From: Gemmatimonadaceae bacterium
GTDB taxonomy: Bacteria > Latescibacterota > UBA2968 > UBA8231
Assembly: GCA_002726335.1 (NCBI GenBank)
Contig: PBSR01000067.1
Coordinates: 1-9,672 of the forward strand
Length of the DNA: 9,672 bases
Reading direction: 5' to 3'
Shown here: one piece after another, positions 1-7,202 of the stretch
How positions within the stretch are numbered: the first letter of the stretch is position 1
How the letters are laid out: every line of letters starts with the position of its first letter
Notes under the pieces: generated by a model
The model's database searches: none
The model's input: only the letters and a program-made list of their open reading frames with translations
What the model was told of the DNA's origin: nothing
Translations under genes and position numbers: made by a program

Positions 1-102
1 GGTTTCGCTCGGTCCCAGCGGGCCGGCGACATAATGGTAGGAGCAGCCCCATAAAGTGACGAGGGCGAGCAGGAGGCAGGAGAGTCGTTGTCGGTACGCC
101 AT
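1..102 (-). CDS. N-terminal fragment of a probable lipoprotein (LptE-like opening?), truncated by window edge
   Basis: Only 34 codons lie inside the window and no stop is reached, so the gene continues beyond position 1. The translation begins MAYRQRLSCLLLALVTLWGC, a short basic N-region and a leucine-rich hydrophobic stretch ending in L-W-G-C at residues 17-20. This is a plausible but imperfect lipobox, because Trp at -2 is unusual. The mature start, CSYHYVAGPLGPSET, recalls the Cys-x-Tyr-x-x-x-Gly opening of LptE-type LPS-assembly lipoproteins; that is a weak inference from 14 residues. I chose the ATG at 102-100 over the in-frame ATG at 123-121 because a GGAGG lies 10 nt upstream of the former, while the latter has no Shine-Dalgarno sequence. 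It lies 100 bp downstream of the DUF6785-type gene on the same strand, with no clear terminator between, so it may belong to the same operon. Confidence 0.6.
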   Translation of the reverse strand, partial: MAYRQRLSCLLLALVTLWGCSYHYVAGPLGPSET

Positions 103-202
103 CAGGCGAGAACCTCCGTTCATGGCAATCACCGCGTTGGTTTACCCGGTGCTCGAAATGTAGGACAGACAGAGATAACCACCAAACACACGCAATCGAT
201 TG
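103..202. other. 100-bp intergenic spacer between DUF6785-type gene and truncated lipoprotein gene
   Basis: The spacer holds the GGAGG described separately and a perfect 10-bp palindrome CAATCGATTG (193-202) directly after the TAA of the upstream gene. No GC-rich hairpin followed by a U-run is visible, so I see no intrinsic terminator, and no convincing -35/-10 pair on the minus strand. Read-through into the next gene is the simpler reading. Confidence 0.4.
113..117 (-). promoter_or_regulatory. Shine-Dalgarno GGAGG deciding the start of the truncated lipoprotein
   Basis: The minus strand reads GGAGG here, 10 nt before the ATG at 102-100. It falls inside the codons that would be used if translation began at the ATG at 123, which argues for the inner start. 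The spacing is slightly long, so the assignment is probable, not certain. Confidence 0.5.
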
Positions 203-2158
203 TTAGCCGATCTGCATGCCGACGTAGATGATATTGCCCGTCTCACCGGTGAAGTAGTCGACGAGGGTCCAGAACCCCGAACAGGAGATCTGGCCCAGGA
301 TCAACCCGAGGAAGAAGGGGCGTAGCCGGCGATACAGCGGGACTCCGCCGTACTTCAGGATCAGCGCCTTCAGGGTCCAGCCGATGAGGATGCTGAACCA
401 CGTCGAGCTGATCATGTAGGTGGCACCGATAGGGAAGCCGAGGTAGTGGACGGGCCACCACAGGAACCGGTGGCGCAGATACATGAGTACCGCCATCACG
501 CCGCCGCCGATCCCCGTGAACAGATAACGGGGGCCGACGACACTCAAGTCGACGCCGGGGCCGACGGGGTTGGCGATCTTGTGGGCAGCGTCATCGAAGA
601 TCAACTGCCCGAGGCGGTTGTAGAACCACCAGTGCAGGTTGATGCCGCCGTACTCGTATCCCATCCAGATCATCACCCACATCGATCCGGCGAGGCTGAC
701 GACGATGGCCAGCATCATCGCCCAGAACAGGGGGCGCCGCCGGACGCCACCGGCGTCGGCGATCTTCTGACCGTTGATCGAGGAGGCCATCACCATGGTG
801 CGCAGATCGCCTGCCCAACCGTAGCTCATGGCGAGACTGACGATTCCGGCCCCGCCGACTGCCCCGGTGCCGAGAGAGTTGATGAGAAAGGGCTGGGCGG
901 TCATCTGCGCCCGGGCGAATCCGAGGCCGCCCTCGGCGACGATCCGCGACAGACCATAGAAGATGGCGAAGGCGACGAGGAGGAAGAGGAGGGCGACGGG
1001 GAGGGAGACCCCAGTGGCCACCAGCCAGATCAGGGCGAACAGGGAGGCGCAGCACAGGATGATGGCGGCCTGCCGATAGGAGAGGATCTCCTGCCTGTCA
1101 TCGATCTGCTGGCCGCGTCGCAGGACACGGTTGGCCACATCCCGCAGATGGCGGCGGGACGTCCAGAGGCCGATGACGACGAGAGCGATCATCGCCCCCA
1201 TGCCCTGGTGGGCGACGGTCAGCGAACCCTCGGTGAACAGTTCGTGCCGGCCCGGCAGGGAGTAGCCGACGATATTCTCCGCGCCCATCTGCACCTTCGT
1301 CAGCAGGTGGAAGAGCCAGATGCTCATGCCCACGTCGAGGCTGAGGAAATAGGCCAGACCCAGAACGGTGAAGCTGACGAAGAAGTGCAGTGACTGCGAG
1401 AGGGGGCGCACGAAGAGATAGTGGCTGAACTCGAGCTCAGGGATGAAGGGGAAGTAGTGGTTGAGCCCCAGAGTGCTCAGTGTGAGGAAGGGCAGCGCGA
1501 AGCCCGCCCACATGAGCGGATTCTTGAGGAAGGGGCTGACGATCTCGTCGCGGTTGCCCGTGTCAACCATCTCCATCGGCAGCTGTACCAGGGGGAAGTT
1601 CAGTCGGTCGTAGTCCACCCACTGCCGTCGCAGAATGACGGTCATGGTGATCATCATCAGATAGACGGCGATCATGAAAGAACACCAGGCCGTCAGGGGA
1701 ACCACCCAGGCACCCCAGGGAATGCTCTGACCTTGCGGCAAGCCCTCGAAGAAGTACCGGATCGCCAGATCGTCGGTGGGCACGAGCCAACCGGTAACGT
1801 AGGGATGCAGCAGCTCGGACCAGTTGTTCTCCGGCGTGGCGTAGTAGTGGAGGGAGGGCAGCATGGGTATCAGGTTTGCCGTCAGACCCCACGTTGGGAT
1901 CGCCGAAGCCATGAGCATCATCACGTAGATGATGACGAGTTCGGCGCTGGTCAACCCCCACGACCTCCGCACGAGTCGCAGCAGGGGATTGGCGATGGCG
2001 ACGACGAGAAAGAACAGAAAGACGGCACCGGCAGTGATGTAGTCCGACGACATGCCCGCCGTGTGCATCGCCAGCAGGGCATAGGGGAAGGCGATGTTGA
2101 TGACGATCGACAACGCCGTGCCGAGCAGCAGGGCGCGCCCTGTGAAGCGACCGGTCAT
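203..2158 (-). CDS. DUF6785/DUF6784-type polytopic inner-membrane protein, possible OPT-like transporter
   Basis: The 651-aa protein is strongly hydrophobic, with about 14 candidate membrane helices, near residues 9-31, 40-61, 72-90, 148-175, 214-235, 257-285, 317-333, 363-382, 386-404, 430-447, 478-499, 545-562, 572-598 and 612-634. Soluble stretches include an aromatic-rich segment at 101-147 and a basic segment at 334-362. Landmarks are DRLNFPLVQLP (184-194), RIVAEGGLGF (405-414), HYLGFPIG (571-578) and a C-terminal PFFLGLILGQ (614-623). Length and landmarks fit, from memory, proteins named DUF6785/DUF6784 in planctomycetes, Armatimonadota and Latescibacterota. The overall layout suggests a transporter of the oligopeptide-transporter (OPT) kind, but that is inference and no substrate can be read. 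Its ATG overlaps the TGA of the TPR gene in ATGA (2158-2155) and has no Shine-Dalgarno of its own, indicating translational coupling. Confidence is high for the gene and membrane class, moderate for the family, low for transport. Confidence 0.85.
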   Translation of the reverse strand: MTGRFTGRALLLGTALSIVINIAFPYALLAMHTAGMSSDYITAGAVFLFFLVVAIANPLLRLVRRSWGLTSAELVIIYVMMLMASAIPTWGLTANLIPMLPSLHYYATPENNWSELLHPYVTGWLVPTDDLAIRYFFEGLPQGQSIPWGAWVVPLTAWCSFMIAVYLMMITMTVILRRQWVDYDRLNFPLVQLPMEMVDTGNRDEIVSPFLKNPLMWAGFALPFLTLSTLGLNHYFPFIPELEFSHYLFVRPLSQSLHFFVSFTVLGLAYFLSLDVGMSIWLFHLLTKVQMGAENIVGYSLPGRHELFTEGSLTVAHQGMGAMIALVVIGLWTSRRHLRDVANRVLRRGQQIDDRQEILSYRQAAIILCCASLFALIWLVATGVSLPVALLFLLVAFAIFYGLSRIVAEGGLGFARAQMTAQPFLINSLGTGAVGGAGIVSLAMSYGWAGDLRTMVMASSINGQKIADAGGVRRRPLFWAMMLAIVVSLAGSMWVMIWMGYEYGGINLHWWFYNRLGQLIFDDAAHKIANPVGPGVDLSVVGPRYLFTGIGGGVMAVLMYLRHRFLWWPVHYLGFPIGATYMISSTWFSILIGWTLKALILKYGGVPLYRRLRPFFLGLILGQISCSGFWTLVDYFTGETGNIIYVGMQIG

Positions 2159-3684
2159 CGTTTGCTCGAGGCCCCGGAGTCCGCCTGCGCCGCCCTCAGT
2201 CGTTGTGCGGCGCGTCGATGGGCCTGGCTGTCGACGGTCCGGCCGAGCTGCCGGTAGGCGTCGCTCAGATACAGATGGGCGCGGGCGTCATCGGGATCCA
2301 GTTCGACGAGTCGGGCGTAGGCGCTGGCCGCATCTCGTATGTTGCCGGTCTTCATGCTGGTGACCCCCAGGTTCAGCAGGGCATCACGATACCCGGGCCG
2401 CAGTCTCACGGCCTGATCGAAGTGAACACGAGCCAACTCCAGATCGCCGGCGCGGGCCTCGAGCAGACCCCGCGTATAGGAGAGCTCGGGGAAGTTCTGG
2501 CCGATATCGGCGGCGTCGTCGAGGGCCACGCGGCTCGCAGCGAGCCGGCCCGCCTTGAGCAGGGCCAGACCCAGACGCGTACGCGTGACCGGATCGTCGG
2601 GTGTGAGCGAGACGGCTCTCTCGAGGGCGACGATGGCTCCGGTGTAGTCGCCCTGCATGGTCAACACGGCTCCGAGTCCGCTGTGGCCGTCGACATAGGT
2701 GGAGTCGATGGCGATGGCGTTGCGGTATTCACGCGCCGCCCCAGCCAGGTCCCCACGGACGGCGCGGTGCAGACCCAGGGCGTGGTGGGCTTTGGCCGGG
2801 CCCACCGGCACGACGCCTCCCTCGGGTGGCGTGACATCCGAACCGAGGTCTCGCTCCTGCAGGCGCATGGACTGGGAGCGTTCCAGCAACCGCCGCCCCT
2901 CCTCGCGTCTGCCGAGGCGCACGAGCGCCTGTCCGAGGCCCGACAGAATCTGGGGTGAGTGCGGATTCAGCTCAGCCGCCCGGGACAGGGCCGACACCGC
3001 CTCTTCGTGGCGCCCGCCATCGCGCAGGATGACGCCCAGATAGTAGAAGGCCTGCCCGTCATCGCCAGCCAGTTCGGTAGCGCGGCGGTAGTGGTTGAGC
3101 GCCGTCTGCGGATCTCCGGACTTGCGGTAGATTTCGGCCACCTTCTTGTGCGCCGCCACCAGTGTGGAGTCGAAGCGCAACGCCGCCAGGTACGAATTGA
3201 CGGCCTCTTCGAGCCGTTCCTTGTGGGTGTAGATGACGCCGAGGTTGTAGTGGGAGTGGACGCGGGCTGAGTCCAGTTCCAGGGCCCGTAGAAAGGAAGC
3301 CTCGGCGCCGGCGGTGTTGCGGAACTCGTCGCGGGCGAAGGAACGGGCGGTGAGAACCGTGCCGAGGAGTTCGTGCAATCCAGCGTCAAGCCCGTCGTCG
3401 GTCACCGCACTCTCGGCCGCCCGTACGGCCTCATCGAACCGGCCGAGGGCAAGATATGCCCGTGCCAGGTACCGATCGGCCGGGGTACCTGCCGACTCCA
3501 GCAGGGGCAATGCCTCGTCGTAGCGCTCTTCGGCCAGGAGTTGACGCCCCGTCGTCAGGGGGTCGGTCGACTCGCAGGAACACAGAGCCAGAGTCCACAC
3601 CCAGCAGATGGCGGATCCGGACCGGAGGAGACGCCCTCGAGCGACTCGAGCCCACGGTCTGACGGATCCGCCCCAGTTGCGCAT
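2155..3684 (-). CDS. TPR-repeat lipoprotein with two TPR arrays
   Basis: The 509-aa protein starts with a long basic N-region and a hydrophobic stretch (about 26-34) ending in L-C-S-C at 34-37, a plausible lipobox with Cys37 as the lipidated residue. The rest is tetratricopeptide repeats: an N-terminal array of about seven (about 42-272), a Pro/Gly/Val-rich linker (about 273-296) and a second array of about six (297-495). Typical signatures are HYNLGVIYTHKERLEEAVNSY (145-165, with flanking ALRFD) and LLNLGVTSMKTGNIRDAASAY (436-456). TPR superhelices bind peptides or partner proteins; no catalytic domain is visible. The gene starts 10 nt after the stop of the FG-GAP gene, without an evident Shine-Dalgarno, and ends in a 4-nt overlap with the membrane-protein gene. 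Tight packing suggests the three products act together. TPR and CRTAC1-type modules are often adjacent, and sometimes fused, in planctomycetes and related bacteria, which supports a shared role. The exact start is less sure than the frame. Confidence 0.9.
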   Translation of the reverse strand: MRNWGGSVRPWARVARGRLLRSGSAICWVWTLALCSCESTDPLTTGRQLLAEERYDEALPLLESAGTPADRYLARAYLALGRFDEAVRAAESAVTDDGLDAGLHELLGTVLTARSFARDEFRNTAGAEASFLRALELDSARVHSHYNLGVIYTHKERLEEAVNSYLAALRFDSTLVAAHKKVAEIYRKSGDPQTALNHYRRATELAGDDGQAFYYLGVILRDGGRHEEAVSALSRAAELNPHSPQILSGLGQALVRLGRREEGRRLLERSQSMRLQERDLGSDVTPPEGGVVPVGPAKAHHALGLHRAVRGDLAGAAREYRNAIAIDSTYVDGHSGLGAVLTMQGDYTGAIVALERAVSLTPDDPVTRTRLGLALLKAGRLAASRVALDDAADIGQNFPELSYTRGLLEARAGDLELARVHFDQAVRLRPGYRDALLNLGVTSMKTGNIRDAASAYARLVELDPDDARAHLYLSDAYRQLGRTVDSQAHRRAAQRLRAAQADSGASSKR

Positions 3685-3694
3685 TAACAGAGCA

Positions 3695-5353
3695 CTAGTC
3701 GGCGGATTCGCGTATGGTGAGCGTCTGATTCACGGCCACATCGTACTGGGTCTGCACGGTACCTCCCGGCCAGCGGACCTCGACGCGGTCGACGGTGGTC
3801 GCTGAGCCGAGCCCGAAGTGACGGCGTATATCGCTGTGTGACAGATACCCGCCGCTGCCCTGCACCTCCATGCTCTGCGTCCGTCCACCGCTCTCCACGG
3901 TTACGCGTGCACCGATGCCGTCGCGATTGCTCCGTGTTCCGACCACTTTCACCTTCAGCCAGTTCAGGCGATTGCCCCCGTCGTTGCGCAACAGGCTGGG
4001 TGTGTCGTTGAGGTTGAAGACGAAGAGATCGAGATCGCCGTCATCGTCATAGTCGGCCACGGTGACACCTCGACTGACCTTGACGACGTCGAACCCTGGC
4101 CCGCTCGTCCCCGTAACGTCGGTGAAGCGGCCGGTGCCTGAGTTGTCCAGCAGGAAGTTCGGCTCGGCGTAGCCGATGCCGATGCGTGGCAGGTCGGTCT
4201 GTGGGTAAACGTGGCCGTTGGCCACGTAGAGGTCCTGGTCGCCATCGTTGTCGCGATCGAAGAAGACGGTTCCCCAGCCCACATAGGGCTCACCGAGAAC
4301 CGACGCCATCGACGGGAACGAGAGATCGAGGAAAAACCCGTCGCCGTCATTCCTGTACAGCGTGTTGTGCTCATCGGTGAAGTTGGTGACAAAGTAGTCC
4401 TGACGACCGTCGCCATCATAGTCGCCGCGGGCGACGCCCATGCAGCCCTGCATCGATCCCTCGCCGCTGTAGGCGACGCCGGCCATCAACGCCTGGTCCT
4501 CGAAGGTGCCATCACCCCGGTTCCGGTAGAGGTAGTTGGGACCCTGATCGTTGACGACAAGCAGGTCGATCCAGCCGTCGTCGTCGAAGTCGGTGAACAT
4601 GGATTCGAAGCTGAAATGCCTTGGCCCGCTCAGGCCCGCAGCCTCTGTAGCGTCGCTGAAGGTGCCATCACCGTCATTGAGGTAGAAGACGTTGGCCTGA
4701 GGACGCTGTCCCTTGGGTCCGCAGAACACGTCGAGCCCACGCCACACGCAGGGGATGGGAGATTTGAAGTCCAGATCGAAGACCTGGTAGTTGGCCACGT
4801 GTAGATCCAGGTCGCCGTCGAGATCGATGTCGCCGAAGCTGGCACCCGTGGAGAACCCCGCGTGGTCCGTTCCCGAAACCGCTCCGCCTTCGACAAAGGT
4901 GCTATCACCCCGATTCATGTAGAGACGGTTCGGTCCGAAGTTGGTCACATAGAGATCCTGGTGACCGTCGTTGTCGACATCGGCGACGGCGCACCCCATG
5001 GCCCAGGCGGTGTCTCCCACGCCGGCAGCAACGGTTACGTCGTCGAAGCCGCCATCGCCACGATTTCGGAACAGCTTGTTCTCAGGATGGGGGACCGGCG
5101 GTGCCACCAGCCGCGAGCCATTCGGAAGGTAGAGATCGACATCACCATCACCATCGTAATCGAAGAAGGCGGATCCACCCATGTTGACATCGACGATGTA
5201 GTCCTGTGTCGGCGTGCCGGAGACGTTGGTGACAGCAATACCCGCGGCTTCGGACTGGTCCACGAATCCCACGCTTCCGGCCTGTGCCGTGAGGGCCGTT
5301 GCCAGGAGAAAAACTCCCACGCACCCGTAAACCAGCCGTGGCAGGTGAATCAC
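3695..5353 (-). CDS. Secreted CRTAC1-family protein: seven FG-GAP/VCBS blades plus ASPIC/UnbV domain
   Basis: This 552-aa protein begins at a GTG with GGAG 8 nt upstream. Residues 1-25 form a signal peptide ending in AQA, giving a probable cleavage before Gly26. Seven calcium-loop motifs of the DxDxDGxxD type follow: DYDGDGDVD (65-73), DVDNDGHQD (125-133), DIDLDGDLD (175-183), DFDDDGWID (255-263), DYDGDGRQD (311-319), DRDNDGDQD (366-374) and DYDDDGDLD (434-442). They match a seven-bladed integrin-alpha-like beta-propeller that binds calcium. Residues about 462-547 are the ASPIC/UnbV domain, with GIGARVTV (479-486), HFGLG (512-516) and VEVRWPGG (524-531). It is secreted to the periplasm or beyond. 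The family is widespread in environmental bacteria, but its ligand is unknown. It is the second gene of the minus-strand unit, 55 bp after the SurA-like lipoprotein gene and 10 bp before the TPR gene. The four mature cysteines are 121, 202, 211 and 304. Confidence 0.95.
   Translation of the reverse strand: MIHLPRLVYGCVGVFLLATALTAQAGSVGFVDQSEAAGIAVTNVSGTPTQDYIVDVNMGGSAFFDYDGDGDVDLYLPNGSRLVAPPVPHPENKLFRNRGDGGFDDVTVAAGVGDTAWAMGCAVADVDNDGHQDLYVTNFGPNRLYMNRGDSTFVEGGAVSGTDHAGFSTGASFGDIDLDGDLDLHVANYQVFDLDFKSPIPCVWRGLDVFCGPKGQRPQANVFYLNDGDGTFSDATEAAGLSGPRHFSFESMFTDFDDDGWIDLLVVNDQGPNYLYRNRGDGTFEDQALMAGVAYSGEGSMQGCMGVARGDYDGDGRQDYFVTNFTDEHNTLYRNDGDGFFLDLSFPSMASVLGEPYVGWGTVFFDRDNDGDQDLYVANGHVYPQTDLPRIGIGYAEPNFLLDNSGTGRFTDVTGTSGPGFDVVKVSRGVTVADYDDDGDLDLFVFNLNDTPSLLRNDGGNRLNWLKVKVVGTRSNRDGIGARVTVESGGRTQSMEVQGSGGYLSHSDIRRHFGLGSATTVDRVEVRWPGGTVQTQYDVAVNQTLTIRESAD
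4209..4227. repeat. Perfect 8-bp inverted repeat with 3-nt loop inside the FG-GAP gene
   Basis: ACGTGGCC, loop GTT, then GGCCACGT. The stem is perfect and lies within codons for the ANGHV segment (about 378-382) near the sixth blade. It is not followed by a U-run in the mRNA, so it is not an intrinsic terminator. It may simply reflect codon choice in a GC-rich gene. Confidence 0.45.
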
Positions 5354-5361
5354 GGGTCAGG

Positions 5362-5365
5362 CTCC
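5362..5365 (-). promoter_or_regulatory. Shine-Dalgarno GGAG supporting a GTG start
   Basis: The minus strand carries GGAG 8 nt upstream of the GTG at 5353-5351. Together with the signal peptide that begins right at this GTG, it fixes the start of the FG-GAP gene despite the non-ATG codon. Confidence 0.6.
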
Positions 5366-5408
5366 GGGATGGGAGAGGATCATGCCAGGTCGCCGTCGCC
5401 GGCTGGGT

Positions 5409-7106
5409 TCAGCTCGTGCCTTGGGTGAGGTCAGCCAGCTCGTCGTCGAGAATCCGGACCGGGTACTTCTCGCGCAGGGACTGGACGTATCGAACATAGC
5501 CGGTCTTGGCCTTGCGGATTCTGACGAAGGCAGCGGCGCGGACGCTGGCCTCCTCGAAGGAAGGGTGCACGTAGGTGCGCTCGAGGATCTTGAAGACCGA
5601 GAAGTAGCCGTCGTGTGTGGCCACAGGTCCCTGGACCGAACCGAGAGGCGATCGCTGGGCACTGACAAAGATGTCCTTGTAGTTGGCCAGCTGTGCCTGG
5701 TTGATGTCGACAACTCCTCCCGTGGCACGCAGCTCTTCCCGCAGGGTGTGGGTGCGGGCCAGTGCCTGTGGGTCGGCGCCCGCCTCGATCTGATCCTTCA
5801 ACTGCTGCGCCAGATCCTGGCTGTCAACGAGGATCTCGACGAGTTCCGTTTTTCCCGGTCTCTTGAACAGGTCCGGGTTGGCCTCGAAGTACGTGCGGGC
5901 CTCCTCGTCGGAAGCTGCCACATGCCGATCCACATGGCGATAGCGCAACAGACTCAGCAACAGCTCCTCCTTCTTGCGGGAGACCTTTTGCAGCAGGGCC
6001 GGGTCCCGGTCGAGTCCCTGGGCGCTCGCCTCCTCGAGAGAGAGATAGGACGGCAGGATGTTGTCCCTGAGGAGAATGGCGACTTTCGACGTATCCAGCA
6101 GTGTGTTCGCCGCAGCGTAGAGCGAGGCGGTGGCCACGAGAAATTCACCGATCGTGATCTCACCCCCACGGTAGGAGGCGATGACACGTCCGGAATCAGC
6201 GGCCGTCACTGTGACGGGACCGGTCTGGATCTCGGCCGACCGCTGGGCCACGAGTCGTATGGCATCGACGTGGGTGCGGGCATCGTACTGCGTAATCAGG
6301 GAATCACGCAGTATGCGGGACCGGACCGCCATCTTCGCCGTGGCCAGCTCCTGTTGAATCGCCCCTTCCGACAGCGTCAGCGGCGCCTCGATCTCGTCCA
6401 TCACCTTGAAGACGGCCAGGCTCTGCGGACCCTCATCCTCCCCCCGAACCAGCACCGGTTCGGACACGCCGCCGACCTCGAGATGGAAGATGGCCTCGGC
6501 GATGGGAGCCACGACCTGACTCTTCGGCAGGTACTGGGCGAGCTGCCCGCCCGTGGCGGCAGATGCCTGATGGAGAGACCGTGTCGCCGCCAGTTCCTTC
6601 AAGGAGGCGCCGGCTTCGAGCAGGGCTTTCACCTCGAGGGCTTCGGCCATGGTCTCCACCATGACGCCGCCGAAGCGCAGGGCGCGATCCCGGTGACTGG
6701 AGCGCCACAACTCCTCCATCTCCGCCGTTGAGACCCGAATCTGCGCGGCGATGTGCCGACGGCGGTAGCTCTCAATGATCCGAGCCTGGCGGAATTCCTC
6801 CAGCCGGTCGACGAACTCGGCGTCCTGCTCGAGCCCCGTGGTCCTGGCCTCGGCCAGCAGGAGGGTCTTGTCGATCAGGGTCTCCAATACCCGGCGACGC
6901 CCGGCGGCAGGGGACGGGCCGGACTTCATGGCCTCGGGCAGGGAGGCGCTGTAGACGATGAACTGGGCAACATCGATGGAGTCGTTGCCGACGACGGCGA
7001 GCGTTCGGGTGACCTCCAGGCTCGACGGTTGCTGAGGTTCAGACGAATTGCAGGCAATCAGCAGACCGACGGCCGGCAGGAGCAGACTGACAGAACGTCG
7101 ATTCAT
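5409..7106 (-). CDS. Lipoprotein with two tandem SurA/parvulin-like units, probably chaperone only
   Basis: From the ATG at 7106 the protein has 565 aa and opens with a textbook lipoprotein signal, MNRRSVSLLLPAVGLLIAC, with lipobox L-I-A-C at 16-19. A longer reading from further upstream would hide this signal and run through the promoter, so I reject it. Residues about 35-140 resemble a SurA-type N-terminal helical region and 141-238 a parvulin-like domain (ATGGQLAQYLP at 184-194, VGGVSEPV at 211-218). The plan repeats: helical 305-417, then parvulin-like 418-508 (ATGGVVD at 461-467, LGSVQGPV at 488-495). Positions that carry the conserved histidines in active parvulins appear to be Gly147 and Ala231 in the first copy and Glu424 and Ser503 in the second. 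The likely role is folding or holding outer-membrane and secreted proteins in the periplasm, anchored by lipid, as for SurA or PrsA. It is the first gene of the minus unit. No Shine-Dalgarno is visible before its ATG. Confidence 0.85.
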   Translation of the reverse strand: MNRRSVSLLLPAVGLLIACNSSEPQQPSSLEVTRTLAVVGNDSIDVAQFIVYSASLPEAMKSGPSPAAGRRRVLETLIDKTLLLAEARTTGLEQDAEFVDRLEEFRQARIIESYRRRHIAAQIRVSTAEMEELWRSSHRDRALRFGGVMVETMAEALEVKALLEAGASLKELAATRSLHQASAATGGQLAQYLPKSQVVAPIAEAIFHLEVGGVSEPVLVRGEDEGPQSLAVFKVMDEIEAPLTLSEGAIQQELATAKMAVRSRILRDSLITQYDARTHVDAIRLVAQRSAEIQTGPVTVTAADSGRVIASYRGGEITIGEFLVATASLYAAANTLLDTSKVAILLRDNILPSYLSLEEASAQGLDRDPALLQKVSRKKEELLLSLLRYRHVDRHVAASDEEARTYFEANPDLFKRPGKTELVEILVDSQDLAQQLKDQIEAGADPQALARTHTLREELRATGGVVDINQAQLANYKDIFVSAQRSPLGSVQGPVATHDGYFSVFKILERTYVHPSFEEASVRAAAFVRIRKAKTGYVRYVQSLREKYPVRILDDELADLTQGTS

Positions 7107-7172
7107 TGTATTTAGGCGGTCTTGATTCGGGGTGGGATTGAAGCAGCGGGCCAGGCAAATCTTGCTCCCGGT

Positions 7173-7202
7173 TTGATATATCATATCCCATGTGCTTATA
7201 AT
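7173..7202 (+). promoter_or_regulatory. Sigma70-like promoter for the plus-strand unit
   Basis: TTGATA (7173-7178), an 18-bp spacer and a consensus TATAAT (7197-7202). The start point would be near 7209, giving a leader of about 40 nt to the ATG at 7249. This makes the in-frame GTG at 7192 unusable as a start. Each promoter's -10 box sits in the spacer of the other, so the two overlap almost completely. Confidence 0.55.
7174..7187. repeat. Nested palindromes in the divergent promoter, possible operator
   Basis: TGATATATCA (7174-7183) is a perfect 10-bp palindrome. GATAT-ATC-ATATC (7175-7187) is a second inverted repeat overlapping it. Both overlap the plus-strand -35 and the minus-strand -10, where a bound regulator could affect both directions. 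Such short AT palindromes also arise by chance, so the operator role is speculative. Confidence 0.3.

Noticed and set aside
193..202. Palindrome CAATCGATTG after the DUF6785-type stop codon as a terminator
   Set aside because: Only 10 bp, no loop, AT-rich and with no U-run; too weak for an intrinsic terminator.
446..1393. Long open frame on the plus strand opposite the DUF6785-type gene (315 codons)
   Set aside because: Antisense shadow in GC-rich DNA: the product is low-complexity Asp/Glu/Gly/His-rich with no domain, and the minus frame encodes an obvious membrane protein.
3695..5353. Repeated aspartate-rich DNA in the FG-GAP gene as a DNA repeat array
   Set aside because: The periodicity comes from codons for seven DxDxDGxxD calcium loops with diverged DNA between them; it is protein-level repetition, not a tandem DNA repeat or CRISPR.
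5382..6731. Long open frame on the plus strand opposite the SurA-like gene (449 codons)
   Set aside because: No ribosome-binding site, signal or family signature was recognised. The opposite strand has a perfect lipoprotein signal and duplicated domain structure, so this is a shadow.
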